From the NCBI GenBank assembly GCA_032173965.1, contig CM063295.1, positions 2,542,001 to 2,606,000 of the forward strand: a stretch of 64,000 bases of DNA, given 5' to 3'. The stretch is from Sitta carolinensis (lineage: Eukaryota; Chordata; Aves; Passeriformes; Sittidae). Position 1 is the stretch's first letter. Every line of letters starts with the position of its first letter. The notes beneath the pieces were generated by a model. It was not told the DNA's origin. It worked only from the letters and a program-made list of their open reading frames with translations, and ran no database searches. The translations under genes were made by a program, and so were the position numbers. Of this stretch, positions 34,631 to 63,059 are shown piece after piece.

Positions 34631-37600
34631 TCAGCTCTTCTTCTTCTTCAGCATCTCCATGTACATGCGAAGGGACTTCTGGATGGACTCTTTTGAGACA
34701 TAGGTAGTGAAGTTCTTGATGTCTTCCTCCGGTGAGCTACCAGGTGGTCCAACGTCGCCTTCCTCATCATGGTCTTGGTGATCTGGCGGGCATGGTCTGC
34801 AGAGAGGACAGCAAGGATGAGGAACATGCCCTGTCCTCACCCCTGACCAGCTCTCAATGCCACCAAATGCAGGTCTAATGGGGAGGGATCACACAGCAAA
34901 ATGCTCTTGAAAGCAGCAGGGAAAGGGGTAAGAAAAACCCACCATCTGGGAGCTGAACTGGATAAATTCTAATACAATAAATTATGGTTGTATTGCTCAG
35001 TGGGGAAATGACTGATCTACTGGCAAAGATGACAAAAAATTGTGTTTCTCCTTCTCTCTGTGCCCTCCAGAGCCCAGTATCCACCTCGAATACACACCAG
35101 TAACCAAACAAAATTCCTTCTTATTTGAAACTGCTGTGGCTCAAAGGTGCCCTGAACCAATCCCCTCAACCCCTGCAAGACAGTCTGCTCCTGCCAACAA
35201 TGCTGTACAAAAGCCAGCAACACTTCCCTGGAACTCATCCCTGGGCCTGTGCCATTCCCCATGGATATGTGGATGCTGCTGGAGCAGCAGGGGCTGGTGG
35301 AGCTGACTGAGGCCTCAAGCACACATCTACTCACACCCTCAGAGCCAGGTGCAGTGATATGGCAGCACATCTGCTGCACAGATGCTTTATTTGCATACTT
35401 AGTGACAATGAAATGAGGACTGATCCCCTCCACCCACACACTGGGAACCCTGAATTGCTCCAGCACCCAGTGCTGAAGCCACCTCTATCCAGACACAGAT
35501 CTGATCTAGGGGAAGGATCTGCATGGGAGCTCCTGGAAGTCAGGAAGGGGCACAGCTGAGACATGCTCCCTAGACTGGGGGGTGAGGTGTCACTCAAACA
35601 CCAGGACAACAGGGAAGAGAAGTGGCACAGGCTGGGACAGCTCAGATCTGTGGAGAGCCCTCTCCCAGCCCAGCAACCTTGTGCTGCAGTCATGGAGCAG
35701 CCCAAACACACGATGCCTGTGCTGTCTCCTGTCCTCATCCACACCCCCATCACTGCCATCCAGAGTGCCAAGAGTTGATTCAGACCACAAAAGCAACCTG
35801 GCAGCCATCCAGGAGCTCTCACACAGCCTGTTCACTCGGCTCCATGGCAGCTTTCCTGGGCTAACACCTCCACTGACAGACATTCAGTTTGTCTGTGGAG
35901 CTCAGACACCTCCAGACTGACTCAGCAGGGCTGGCAGGATGAGCTGAGCTGGAGCCACATGCCCTGAATGTTAGCAGTGTCCCTCTCCGTTATGCCAATG
36001 CTGCCGGGACCACTGGGCTGAGCTTTCCTACTTCCCAGCCATGCAAACCTCTCCGTTTAATGGAAACTGTTACACAGCTCCCAGGCACCAGCCCTGGCAT
36101 CTGCGCTTCCCTCTCAGATCAGGTCTCCATATCTTCTGCCAGAGGTTTACCAGGAATGGCCAGCCAATGTGCCATGACAGCTGCAGCCTTCTCCATGAGC
36201 TTCTCCTCTGGCACCAGCTCGTCCACGAGGCCCAACCTGTGGGCCTCAGGTGCAGGGTGGAGGGAGCCCAGCTGCAGGGAGCGTTCGGCAATTCGGTGTC
36301 CCACAACATTCACAAATGTGTCCTTAAACCTGCAAGAGATGGGAGGGAAAGCCACGCTCAGGGGCAGCTCACCCAGACATCAAGAGCTGACAGCACCCTG
36401 GTCCCAGGCTCAGGGCTCTGAGAGCACCCTGGTCCCACTCCTCAGGTTTGGTGCTCTGAACAGCAGCTGTGGGGACAGTCACGATGTGAAAACGGTGTGA
36501 GAAGAGACATTTTTGGCAGCACAGTCACGATGTGAAAATGGTGTGAGAAGAGACATTTTTGGCAGCACCCCAAGAGAGTTCCCTCTCCTCTGCAAGCTGC
36601 TCTTTTTACTCTCAGTGCCTGTGGGTACCCACTTGCTGTGACAGAAAGCTCCTTCCACACAGTACATTTACACATTCCTAGGGCAAACAAGGGCCTGTGT
36701 GTCAGTATCTTAGTGCCCCCGTGCTTTCAGAGATCACACCACAGGATTTTGCAGGCACAGAGAGTGTACCCAGAGAAAAGCCCATTCCCAGACTGAGCCT
36801 GACCCATGAGATCTCCCAGCACTAGTTCTGGAGTTAATTGCAGGGCCAGAACTGAGGTCCATGTTGGTGCAGGATGTGAGGACATTCTGCAGCCTGAAAG
36901 CTTTTCAGATACCTGCAGGGCAGGACAGAAATGAGGCGTCATCTCCTGCACCACAAATCCCTGACCCCTGACACACAAACCACACCACCATGACCAGTCC
37001 AACTGATTCATTAACTCCTTGAAGATGAATTCTTTCTAGAGACCTACACACAACACTGTAAGTGGGAGGCACTGGCCTACCAGAAGGGAGCCACAATGCC
37101 CAGCTGGGTCTCGTTCAGGCCGATGCTGAATTTGGGGTTCTCTACCATGATCCTGTAGTCACACGACAGGGCGACAAGGCAGCCCCCGGCTGGGCTGGCC
37201 CCTGGCAGAGAGAAGGACAGAGTGAGCCCAGGACATGGTTACAAACACCCCCAGCCTTGCTGATCACTCCAGAGCATGGAAGACACCAGGAAGAAAGAGC
37301 AAATGTCCCCCAAATTTCTGACCACCTGATTCCAAAGAGTCCTAAAGAAGATTTCTGATGTTTATCAGGGTTTCATAGAACCACAGGAGTGTTTGGGTTG
37401 GAAGGCACCTTAAAGCCCATTTCACTCCAAGCCCCCTGCTTGAATGAAAGGCAGGGACACCTTCCACTAGATCAGGTTGCTCAGAGCTCCATCCAGCCTG
37501 GCCTTGGACACTTCCAGGGATGGAGCAGCCACAGCTTCTCTGGGCAACGTGTTCTAGGGCCTCACCCCTCACAGGGAAGATTTCCCTTCCATTTGTGACC

Positions 37601-40239
37601 ATCTTTTCCACAGCTCAGTGCTGCTCAGCCCTCCACAGGATGCCTGAGAGAAAACCCAAGTGCCTTCAATGGGGGGCTGTGGACAGACACCACCGTGAAC
37701 TGCCAGGGCCGCAGCGCCCTGGAAAACGAAAACAAGAACCAAAAATGTGATGACCCATGGACATGGAGACTCCAGCAGCACTTCCCTGCTGGCCAAGAAC
37801 CCCGTCTGAAGGAGCAAAAACCTGCTGGAAATGCTGAAATGCTGCTGTACCCCAGCAGAGCCTGCAGCATCCCACGCTTCCATGCCTTCCCACACCCCAC
37901 CGAACCGACAGACACGAATTTCGCCCCAACACCCCAACAGATCCATTCTTGGATGAATTCCAGCCTGGTTTTTCAGCTCTCCCTGCCCACGCAGTCCCAA
38001 GCAGCCGCAGCAGGTGACAGTCCCACCCCTAGGAAGGCGGGCCCCAAGGGCGTACATTGATTGCAGCCACTGTCACCAGGCTGGAGCCGTAGAGCCTCAG
38101 CCACATCTCCTGCACGGCTCTCCAGAACTCCGTGTAGTGCTCCATGCTCTTCCCACACATCTCGCTGATGTCCAGGCCAGATGAGAATATTTTGGGGAGA
38201 GCCTGGAATTGGGAGAAGGCAGATGTCACTGAGAGGCACGGGAAGGAAGGGCCCTTTAGCTCTTGGCCTGGCAGCTTGAGGGAAGGGAAAGTGATGAATG
38301 TGTGATATAAATCAGGGGCTTTTGGGGTTCTGAAAATACCTCCCCAGTGCTCCCACAGCCCGGATTATCTCATTACCATGGCCTGCAGTGCTGGGCCTCT
38401 GCTTGCAACAGAATTTCTCATTGTCAGGGTCCCTGTGTGAGTACATCAGCCACACAGCACTAAACCTGTCCTGTCCCATTCCCAGGCACTGCATTGTCCC
38501 CACACCACATCTGAAAATAAGCACTGGCATCTCCCAGCAGCTCCTGTGGGTGAGCCAACAGATGTCACAGGATGTGTCAGGTTGGCACATTTGATGTTCA
38601 TGACAAAGCTCAACACTTGGTTGTCATTCTCCTGCTAGATAAGGAAGATCATGGCCCTTCCAAGAGCCCTCTCCCCTCCTCCCTGAGCCAATCCAAGGTG
38701 CCTGGGGGCCCTCCCATGCCAGTGACCAGTGACCCAAACAGGAGCAATGGCTTACAGAGGTGATGATCACACCCGGCAGGCCCGGTTGTTCTGCAGCTTC
38801 TCCAAGCCTATGGAAAACTCTGTGAGGAACTCCAAGCTGAGGCTGTTGACTGGGGGACTCTTGAACTTCATTATGGCAACACCTGTGCAGGGTAAGCACA
38901 GGGACATCAGACCCCTGCCACAGAAGCTCACACTGCCTTACCCAGGGGAGCTTCACCCTCCCTGTTTCTGTCCCCAAACTGTATTTTCCACTCCCATTCA
39001 CCAGCACTCCTGCCTAATTAAAAGCTTCCAGAACAGCAGAGCCAAGAGAAAGGTCCAGTCTTTGCCCAGATCTACCCACAAGCCAGGGTTACTCAGCAGG
39101 TGGTGGACCTGGAGCACAGCCCATGATATGTGTGGTGGCATCCCACGAGTCCCAAAGTCCAGGCACCTTCCAGGTCACAGTGCTCAGCAGTTCCCTTGTC
39201 TCCAGGCTCAATGGGGAAGGTCGAGCCTGCAGCTTTGGGCATAGCAAACAGCCCTTACACACCTCCTGGGGCCTGTCAGCACCACGGCAAGGGCTCTGAG
39301 CCCTTGTCCCTGCCCAAACTGCACTACCCTACCAAAAAGATATTCCCTGGGTGCGTAGCCTGGGTGCTGCAGCCATGCCCAGCTGGGAACAGCACGAGGA
39401 CAGACGCAGGCACCTGAAAGCAAGACCTGGGAAGCCACAAGAAGAGGCTTCTTTGTTCAGTGCAGGGACACGGCCCCGTGGCAGATATTCCCAACAGCTC
39501 TTCCCTGATGGGGCACAGCCACTCTACCAAGCGCCCAAACCAGCAGCCCCCAGTGAGGGGACAATGCACAGGCAGGGGACAATGACAGTCAGGATTTGCC
39601 TGCAGCACTAACCACCTGAAATGCCCACAACTGGTGAGACTCCCAACCTCAAACACTTCTCTCCGAGGCTCCTAAACAGCTGAGCATCTGGGGCTTTGGT
39701 GACTTTCCATGGCCAGAGCCACACACACCACGGGACAGGAGTGGAAGGGACGCTGCCTGTGCCCCACAGTGCCCGTGGGTTGAGGGTGGCAGCGCCCGCC
39801 GTACCTGAGCTCTCGTCCAGCTCCACCTGGATCTTGTTGTTGCTGAAGGAACGGCACGGGGCGAGCGGGAGGCCGGGGGGCTGCAGCGGGCCGGGGGGCG
39901 GCCGGGGCGCCCTGTCCCACGCTGCGGGGCGGCAGCACAGGGGCAGCACACCTGGGGGACACAGACAGGTAAGGCTGGCAAGAGCACAGCCCCCACAGGT
40001 GCGGGGCGCGCTCCCCAAAACCGCCCTGCACGGACAGGGCGCGACATGGGGACACGCTGACCCACTCGGGGAGGGTACAGGGACACCCCAACCCACGGCA
40101 GGGGGCACGTGGAACACCGTGACGGCGAGAGAGGCAGCGGGGGCTCGGGGACAGCCCGACCCCGCCGCAGGGAGCGGTCGGGGCAGGGGCCGGGCGCACC
40201 TGAGCGGGAAATCCGGCGGGCGAGGGCCACGGCCGCCAT
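34631..40239 (-). CDS. ECI1: Mitochondrial enoyl-CoA delta isomerase 1, with three frame breaks
   Basis: ECI1 shifts cis-3 or trans-3 double bonds to trans-2 during mitochondrial beta-oxidation of unsaturated fatty acids. Seven minus-strand coding exons are recognised: 40239-40200, 39951-39805, 38882-38756, 38202-38056, 37201-37081, 36329-36151 and 34796-34631. The product opens with a basic, Arg-rich presequence (MAAVALARRISRS) followed by FSNNKIQVELDESS, then MKFKSPPVNSLSLEFLTEF, SSGLDISEMCGK, CLVALSCDYRIM, the catalytic Glu region IGLNETQLGIVAPFW and the C-terminal SIQKSLRMYMEML. Exons 3, 5 and 7 are each one base short of the conserved frame (near 38773, 37200 and 34730). With these counted back the total is 309 residues, against about 302 in human. 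All splice sites are canonical. Either consensus errors or a recently damaged gene; I favour the former. Confidence 0.9.
34729..34730 (-). other. ECI1: ECI1 exon 7 single-base frame break
   Basis: The minus strand reads GCTCACCGGAGGAAGACATC. The upstream frame gives His-Leu-Val-Ala-His-Arg, while the conserved Glu-Glu-Asp-Ile-Lys-Asn-Phe and the rest of the C-terminus follow one base out of phase. As written the frame stops at 34650-34648 instead of 34633-34631. Confidence 0.75.
36476..36568. repeat. 46-bp tandem duplication in ECI1 intron 6
   Basis: Two near-identical copies start at 36476 and 36522, each beginning CAGTCACGATGTGAAAA and ending TTTTTGGCAGCA. One substitution (ACGG versus ATGG) separates them. 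Confidence 0.9.
37199..37202 (-). other. ECI1: ECI1 exon 5 single-base frame break
   Basis: Exon 4 ends in phase 0 (...GCAATCAAT|GT). Exon 5 opens CAG|GGGCCAGCCCAGCC, but the conserved Ala-Ser-Pro-Ala-Gly-Gly frame needs one more G after the acceptor. The plus strand shows cccc here where five C would fit. Confidence 0.7.
37366..37620 (-). mobile_element. CR1 LINE 3' fragment, antisense
   Basis: Text such as gtttgggttggaaggcacct, ccttccactagatcaggttg and ggccttggacacttccaggg is the CR1 tail in reverse complement. It lies in ECI1 intron 4 and has no coding capacity. Confidence 0.85.
38772..38774 (-). other. ECI1: ECI1 exon 3 single-base frame break
   Basis: The minus strand reads GCCTGCCGGGTGTGATCATC, so the open frame hits TGA at once. 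One further G would give Arg-Gly-Val-Ile-Ile-Thr-Ser, the conserved end of this exon, and would also bring the exon to the length needed for phase 0 at the next exon. Confidence 0.8.
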
Positions 40240-40340
40240 CTTGTGCCGGCCTCAAGGGTACGGGGCGCGGCGAGGGGCGGGGCTTGGGAGAGGCGGGCGA
40301 GCTGCGCGCCTTGTAGCCCCGCCCATTGCCTAAAGCTCCG
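40190..40340 (-). promoter_or_regulatory. ECI1: ECI1 CpG-island promoter with YY1-like motif at the start codon
   Basis: The block is CpG-rich. On the minus strand CAAGATGGCGGCC (about 40243-40231) matches the YY1 consensus AANATGGCGGC and contains the initiator ATG. No TATA box is seen. The transcript therefore probably starts just upstream of 40240. Confidence 0.55.
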
Positions 40341-40410
40341 CCCACCGGCGGCGCTGCGGCGCGCACGTGCTGCCCCCTGGTGGTCACCCTGCTGCACCGC
40401 GCTGTCCTGC

Positions 40411-40760
40411 CGGCACTGACCGCTCCGCTCTACCTGCCCTGTGCCCTGCCCTGCCGGCACTGACCGCTCCGCTCTACCTGCCCTGTGCCCTGCCCTGCCG
40501 GCACTGACCGCTCCGCTCTACCTGCCCTGTGCCCTGCCTGCCGGCCTGACCCCCGCTCTACTGCCTGCCCTGCCTGCGCACTGACGCTCGCCTACCTGCC
40601 CTGTGCCCTGCCCTGCCGGCACTGACCGCTCCGCTCTACCTGCCCTGTGCCCTGCCCTGCCGGCACTGACCGCTCCGCTCTACCTGCCCTGTGCCCTGCC
40701 CTACCGGACACTGACCGCTCCGTTCTACCGGCACTGACCGCTCCGTCCTACCTGCCCTGC
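40411..40760. repeat. Minisatellite, 44-bp unit, between ECI1 and PTX4
   Basis: Units begin CACTGACCGCTCCGCTCTAC and recur at 40414, 40458, 40502, about 40546, 40579, 40620 and 40664, then decay. The outer units keep a 44-bp period and near identity. The two units across 40540-40620 are shorter because several isolated bases are missing. The array lies between the divergent ECI1 and PTX4 genes. Confidence 0.93.
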
Positions 40761-40849
40761 CCTGTCCTGCCTGCTCTGCCCGGCCTGTCCCCCCTGCCCT
40801 GCATCCCGCCATGTACCCCGTGTCCCCCACACACCTTTCCCCACCTCTC

Positions 40850-41081
40850 AGCCGAGTCTCCCTGGCCCGGCCCCTGCCGCGGGACGCCGGAGAGCCGGGA
40901 GCTCTGGGCCGGGGCCAGCCGCCCCCGCAGAGCGCTGGCCCGGGGCCTCGGCGCTGGGAGCCCCGGTGCTGAGCCGTGCCAGCGGCGGCTGCGGATCTCA
41001 TCACGGCGGAGGCTGCCCGGGGGGACGCCACGGGGGCCAGGGCCGGCCTTGCCGTGCAGGCAGAAAGCGTCCGGCGGCGGG
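40850..41081 (+). promoter_or_regulatory. PTX4: PTX4 CpG-rich 5' region
   Basis: A CpG-rich block directly precedes the PTX4 start codon. No TATA box or other decisive element was recognised, and the transcription start was not determined. Confidence 0.4.
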
Positions 41082-42567
41082 ATGGCGGGGATGGCGCTGC
41101 CCCTCTGCCTGATCCTCGCTGCAGCCCTGCAGGGCTGCCTGACCCGGGCACCGGAGCCCCTGGCCCGCCCCGGCCCCCTGCTCCTGCGGCTGCGGCGCCT
41201 GGAGGAGCAGGTGGGTGCCCGGGGCGGGGAGGGGGTGCTGCCCAGCCTGTGCCAGGGGGACACCCAGCGCTTTGGGTTGGGCATCGAGATGTGGATTCAC
41301 CCCACATCATCCCACCCCCTCGCAGTTTCTCCGGCTCCAGAAGGTGACACTGAACCATCTCCAGAGCATCGCCAGCAACTACAACATCTCCTACAACATC
41401 GATGGACGTTTCCAGGCACTGGCGGAGCAGGCGGAGGCGGCCGACGCTGCCCGGGCTGCCCTGGGCGCTGAGCTGTCCCGCCTTGCCACCGCTGGCCGGC
41501 GGCTGCGCCGCAGGCTGAAGAGGCTGGAGGGGACAGTGGGTGCCCTGAGCCCTCCACACGGCCTGCTCACCCACCCACCGGCTGGCAGCAAACCGCACCG
41601 TCTGCCAGACACCAACCGGAGCCGGGACAGCCAGCTGGAGCAGCAGCCACCGGGCCAGGCTGTCCCCAGCACCCCCAGCCCTCGCCGCCCGAAGACGAGG
41701 CGGTGGCAGCAGCACCGGCAGGAGGAAGGGCACTGGCTGCCGGCTGATGCCGGGCCCGGTGCAGCACCAGGGGAGGATGAGGAGACCCCTCGTGATGCAG
41801 CACCAGGACCCCAGACCACGGCACCGGTGCTCCCCACCGTAACCACGGTCCCCCTGGGGCAGCCCCCAGCCCCCCAGCAGCCGGCAGAGGGTAGGTACGG
41901 CCCCCCCGACCCAGTCCCCACCTCCCCCGCCTGTCGCACCGGGGCCGTCCTGCTCTTCCCCAACACCTCCGCCGAGCACAGGGCCGTCCTGGGGCTGGGG
42001 CCACACCGGGGGCTGCGGGCGATGTCACTCTGTGCCTGGCTGGCCACGCCAGCCCCTCGCCTCGGTGCTCTCCTCTCCTTCGCCGCCAAGGACGGGCACA
42101 GGGAGCTGGCCCTGCGTGGCCACGGTGGGGATCGCCCTGGCTCTGCACGTTTCATCGCGGTGGACGGGCAATTTCGGGAGCTCCCGGTGCTGTCGCTCCT
42201 GGATGGCAAATGGCACCACCTGTGCCTCACCTGGTCCTCCAGCCAGGGCCAGTACCGCTTCTATGTGGACAGGAGGCTGCTGGCTGCCGGCTCCGGCTTC
42301 CAGCAGGGCTATGAAATTCCCGCTGGCGGCTCGCTGGTGCTGGGCTGGGCACAGGACGGCCCCAACATAGACTTGGGCACGGCAGAAGCTTTTGTGGGTC
42401 ACCTGGCTGGCTTCGCTCTCTGGCGACGGGCTCTCCTGCCCGGGGAGGTGGCCAGAATGGCGACCGGGCGGGGGCTGCCCCGCGGCCCCCTCCTCACACT
42501 CGCAGATGCCTCCCTGCAGGGCGGGGTGCGGAGGGTAGAGTGTCCCTGCCTCCAGCTCTGCCTTTGA
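41082..42567 (+). CDS. PTX4: Pentraxin 4, secreted long pentraxin
   Basis: PTX4 is a secreted long pentraxin of unknown ligand. Two coding exons, 41082-41210 and 41326-42567, join in phase to 456 residues (human 478). A signal peptide (MAGMALPLCLILAAALQG) precedes an N-terminal coiled-coil-like part, LLRLRRLEEQ then FLRLQKVTLNHLQSIASNYN, followed by a Pro-rich linker (about 120-245) and a C-terminal pentraxin domain (about 245-450). The domain shows the pentraxin signature HHLCLTWSS (residues 340-348) with the partner Cys at 279. Potential N-glycan sites include NIS, NRS and NTS. The residues that bind calcium in CRP look altered (see findings). The ATG was chosen because it opens the signal peptide; a second ATG lies three codons in. 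Confidence 0.92.
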
Positions 42568-42784
42568 CCAGGCTGACAGCAGGAATGGTGCCGGCTACCG
42601 GCGATGACGGCTGGCTCAGGGTGCCGCTCCCGACACGAGCTGAATCTTCCCAGGGTGATGGGACACCCAGAAGGAAGGGCGTCTCAGGACCGGCACCACT
42701 GGAGGGGGGGAAAGGGGTCTTGGCAGAGGTTGGACCAAAGCCTGAGGTCGCCCGCTCCTAGAGGATGTACAGCCCGTCGTTCCC

Positions 42785-42790
42785 ATTAAA
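42785..42790 (+). terminator. PTX4: PTX4 poly(A) signal (ATTAAA)
   Basis: ATTAAA lies about 220 bp after the PTX4 stop, the first hexamer of this kind downstream. Confidence 0.6.
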
Positions 42791-42799
42791 ATGCTCCGA

Positions 42800-43370
42800 A
42801 CATTAGAAAAACCTAATTTATTCCTGTCCTGCTCATTCGCTGTAACGCTCGGTGCTGCTCACAGCCGGGCAGGAGCTGCTCCGCACGGGCAGCCGGAGCG
42901 GGGGACGCTGCTCGTTCGCTGTCCCTGAGTCAGAGCGGGGCAAGCGGAGCAGGGGCCAGCCGTGACCGGGGAAAGCCATCGCTGCCGGAGCAGCCGCCGC
43001 CCGCCCCGTGCGCTGCCCCTGCCCGCGGGGCTGCTTGGCGGGTCAGGGCTTGGGGCTACGCTGCTCCAGGGGGCTCAGGCGAAGCACACTAGCTCCCGAA
43101 GGTCTGCCCTGCGGAATTCTGTGCCTGCAGAGCTGGACCAGCGTCGGCTCCTGCCGTTCCCGGAGTCCCGTGTTCCCAGAGCCCCGTGTCCCCCAGGACG
43201 GCGGGGCCGTGCTGCCGGCTGGGTGTGCGTGGGGCAAAGCCTCGCGGCAGCCTCGCAACATCCCTGGCCGCCGCCACCGGGCTTCCACTCAACCCGTCCC
43301 ACCCTATCCTATTCCATTCCGTCCGGTCCCGTCCCGTCCCGCCCGGCAGCCGCTCCGGGCACGAGGCCCC
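42800..43370. other. PTX4-CLCN7 spacer
   Basis: This is a GC-rich intergenic stretch without a recognisable gene. It ends in a low-complexity CCCGTCCCGTCC tract (about 43316-43342) just upstream of the CLCN7 promoter elements. Confidence 0.5.
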
Positions 43371-43377
43371 GGCCGCA

Positions 43378-43502
43378 ACTACGACTCCCATGGTGCCTCG
43401 GGGCGCCCCTGTCGCCCTGACGGCCACGTGACGGCGGTGGCGGCGGTCACATGACCGCGCGGCGGGGCAGGCCCGGCGGACGAGCTGCCGCCGCTGCCCC
43501 GC
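43378..43502 (+). promoter_or_regulatory. CLCN7: CLCN7 promoter: ZNF143-like site and two CLEAR-like E-boxes
   Basis: ACTACGACTCCCATGGTGCC at 43378-43397 resembles the ZNF143 consensus (ACTACAATTCCCAGAATGC type). CCACGTGAC (43424-43432) and GTCACATGAC (43446-43455) resemble the CLEAR palindrome GTCACGTGAC bound by TFEB/TFE3, the regulators of lysosomal genes. All lie within 125 bp upstream of the start codon in a CpG island without a TATA box. Confidence 0.6.
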
Positions 43503-61996
<18,494 letters not shown>

Positions 61997-62564
61997 GGCA
62001 GCGTGGCCCAGCAGAGACGTGCCCCGGCCCCCTGGAGCTGGGGACCCCCTTTTGCAGGAGATGGGGAGAGGACTGCACCAGTCCGTGCAGGTGTCCCAGT
62101 GCCTGGAGCACTGGCATGGCCGTGCTGCCCCGGCCCTCCTGTTTCTGCCTTCCCACGTCTACTGCCTTCCCTTGTCACTCCTTCCTCTGTTTCCCTGAGG
62201 GATCAAAATTCACCCTTGGCTCTGTTAGCTCCTGGAATAGGCTCTCCTTGAAGGTTAGGTGAAGGCTGGAGTGTTCCTTGGGGAGCAGGACTGCCCTACT
62301 GAGCTGAGCACACTTCTCTGACACGGCACATGGCCTCTGTTGCCTCATCCTCCCAGTCTGGGCTGTGTGGGACTCAGTCCTGCCCTAGCTCCAGCTGCAG
62401 GGCCTGTGAGAGGAGCAGAGAGGGTACATGATGGGGCTCCCTCCTGCCCCCAGGCCCCCATTCCCCACTGCCCTGTGGTCCTGCTTGCTGGGTTGGGCTA
62501 AGCTCTGGGGTTGCCTCCCTGCTCCTTGGGGCTGAGGAGGGGGATGCACCCTGCTTGGTTGTGC

Positions 62565-62570
62565 AATAAA
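62565..62570 (+). terminator. CLCN7: CLCN7 proximal poly(A) signal (AATAAA)
   Basis: AATAAA lies 569 bp after the CLCN7 stop in text GTGCAATAAAAGGG, giving a 3' UTR of about 0.6 kb. Confidence 0.7.
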
Positions 62571-63019
62571 AGGGCTCCCCTGGTTCTGCAGCTGCTGCCT
62601 CTGGCTTTTTCTTGGCTCCCTCAGCCACTCTGGCCCCAACCCATGTGTGGGGAAACACTCCTGGGATTTGGGGCAGGGATGGAGAGGGGAGACCTGCCTG
62701 TGCTGGGGCGATGTTGGTCCTGCAGCCTGTGCCCCTCTGCCACTCCTGCAGTCCTCCTACCACTGCTGCTCCCACACTGGGATCCAGAGTCACTCCTGGG
62801 GTGTGTTCTGGCCCTTTCCAGCAGCCTGGGCCCTTCCAGGCACCCCAAACCCCACCACCAGTCCTGGATTTGGCCAGGGGGTGGGAGGAAAGCCAGCCTG
62901 GCACCTCACTTCTCCCATCTTCCCTCATCCTTGCTCCTCTCCTTGGCACTGCCCTTTCCTCACTTGGGCACAGGCAACCAGGTGTCTGCAGAGGCTTTTG
63001 ACTGCAGGATCTGTGCAGA

Positions 63020-63025
63020 AATAAA
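63020..63025 (+). terminator. CLCN7: Possible distal CLCN7 poly(A) signal (AATAAA)
   Basis: A second AATAAA in the context GCAGAAATAAAGTTTGTTTG is followed by a T/GT-rich stretch as expected downstream of a cleavage site. It could define a longer 3' UTR. Confidence 0.55.
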
Positions 63026-63059
63026 GTTTGTTTGTACTTTTATTGTGGTACTGCCTGTT

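Noticed and set aside
40636..42006. A 456-codon minus-strand open frame opposite PTX4
   Set aside because: It is the antisense shadow of GC-rich PTX4 coding sequence and the 44-bp minisatellite, and shows no family resemblance. PTX4 on the plus strand has a signal peptide and pentraxin signature.
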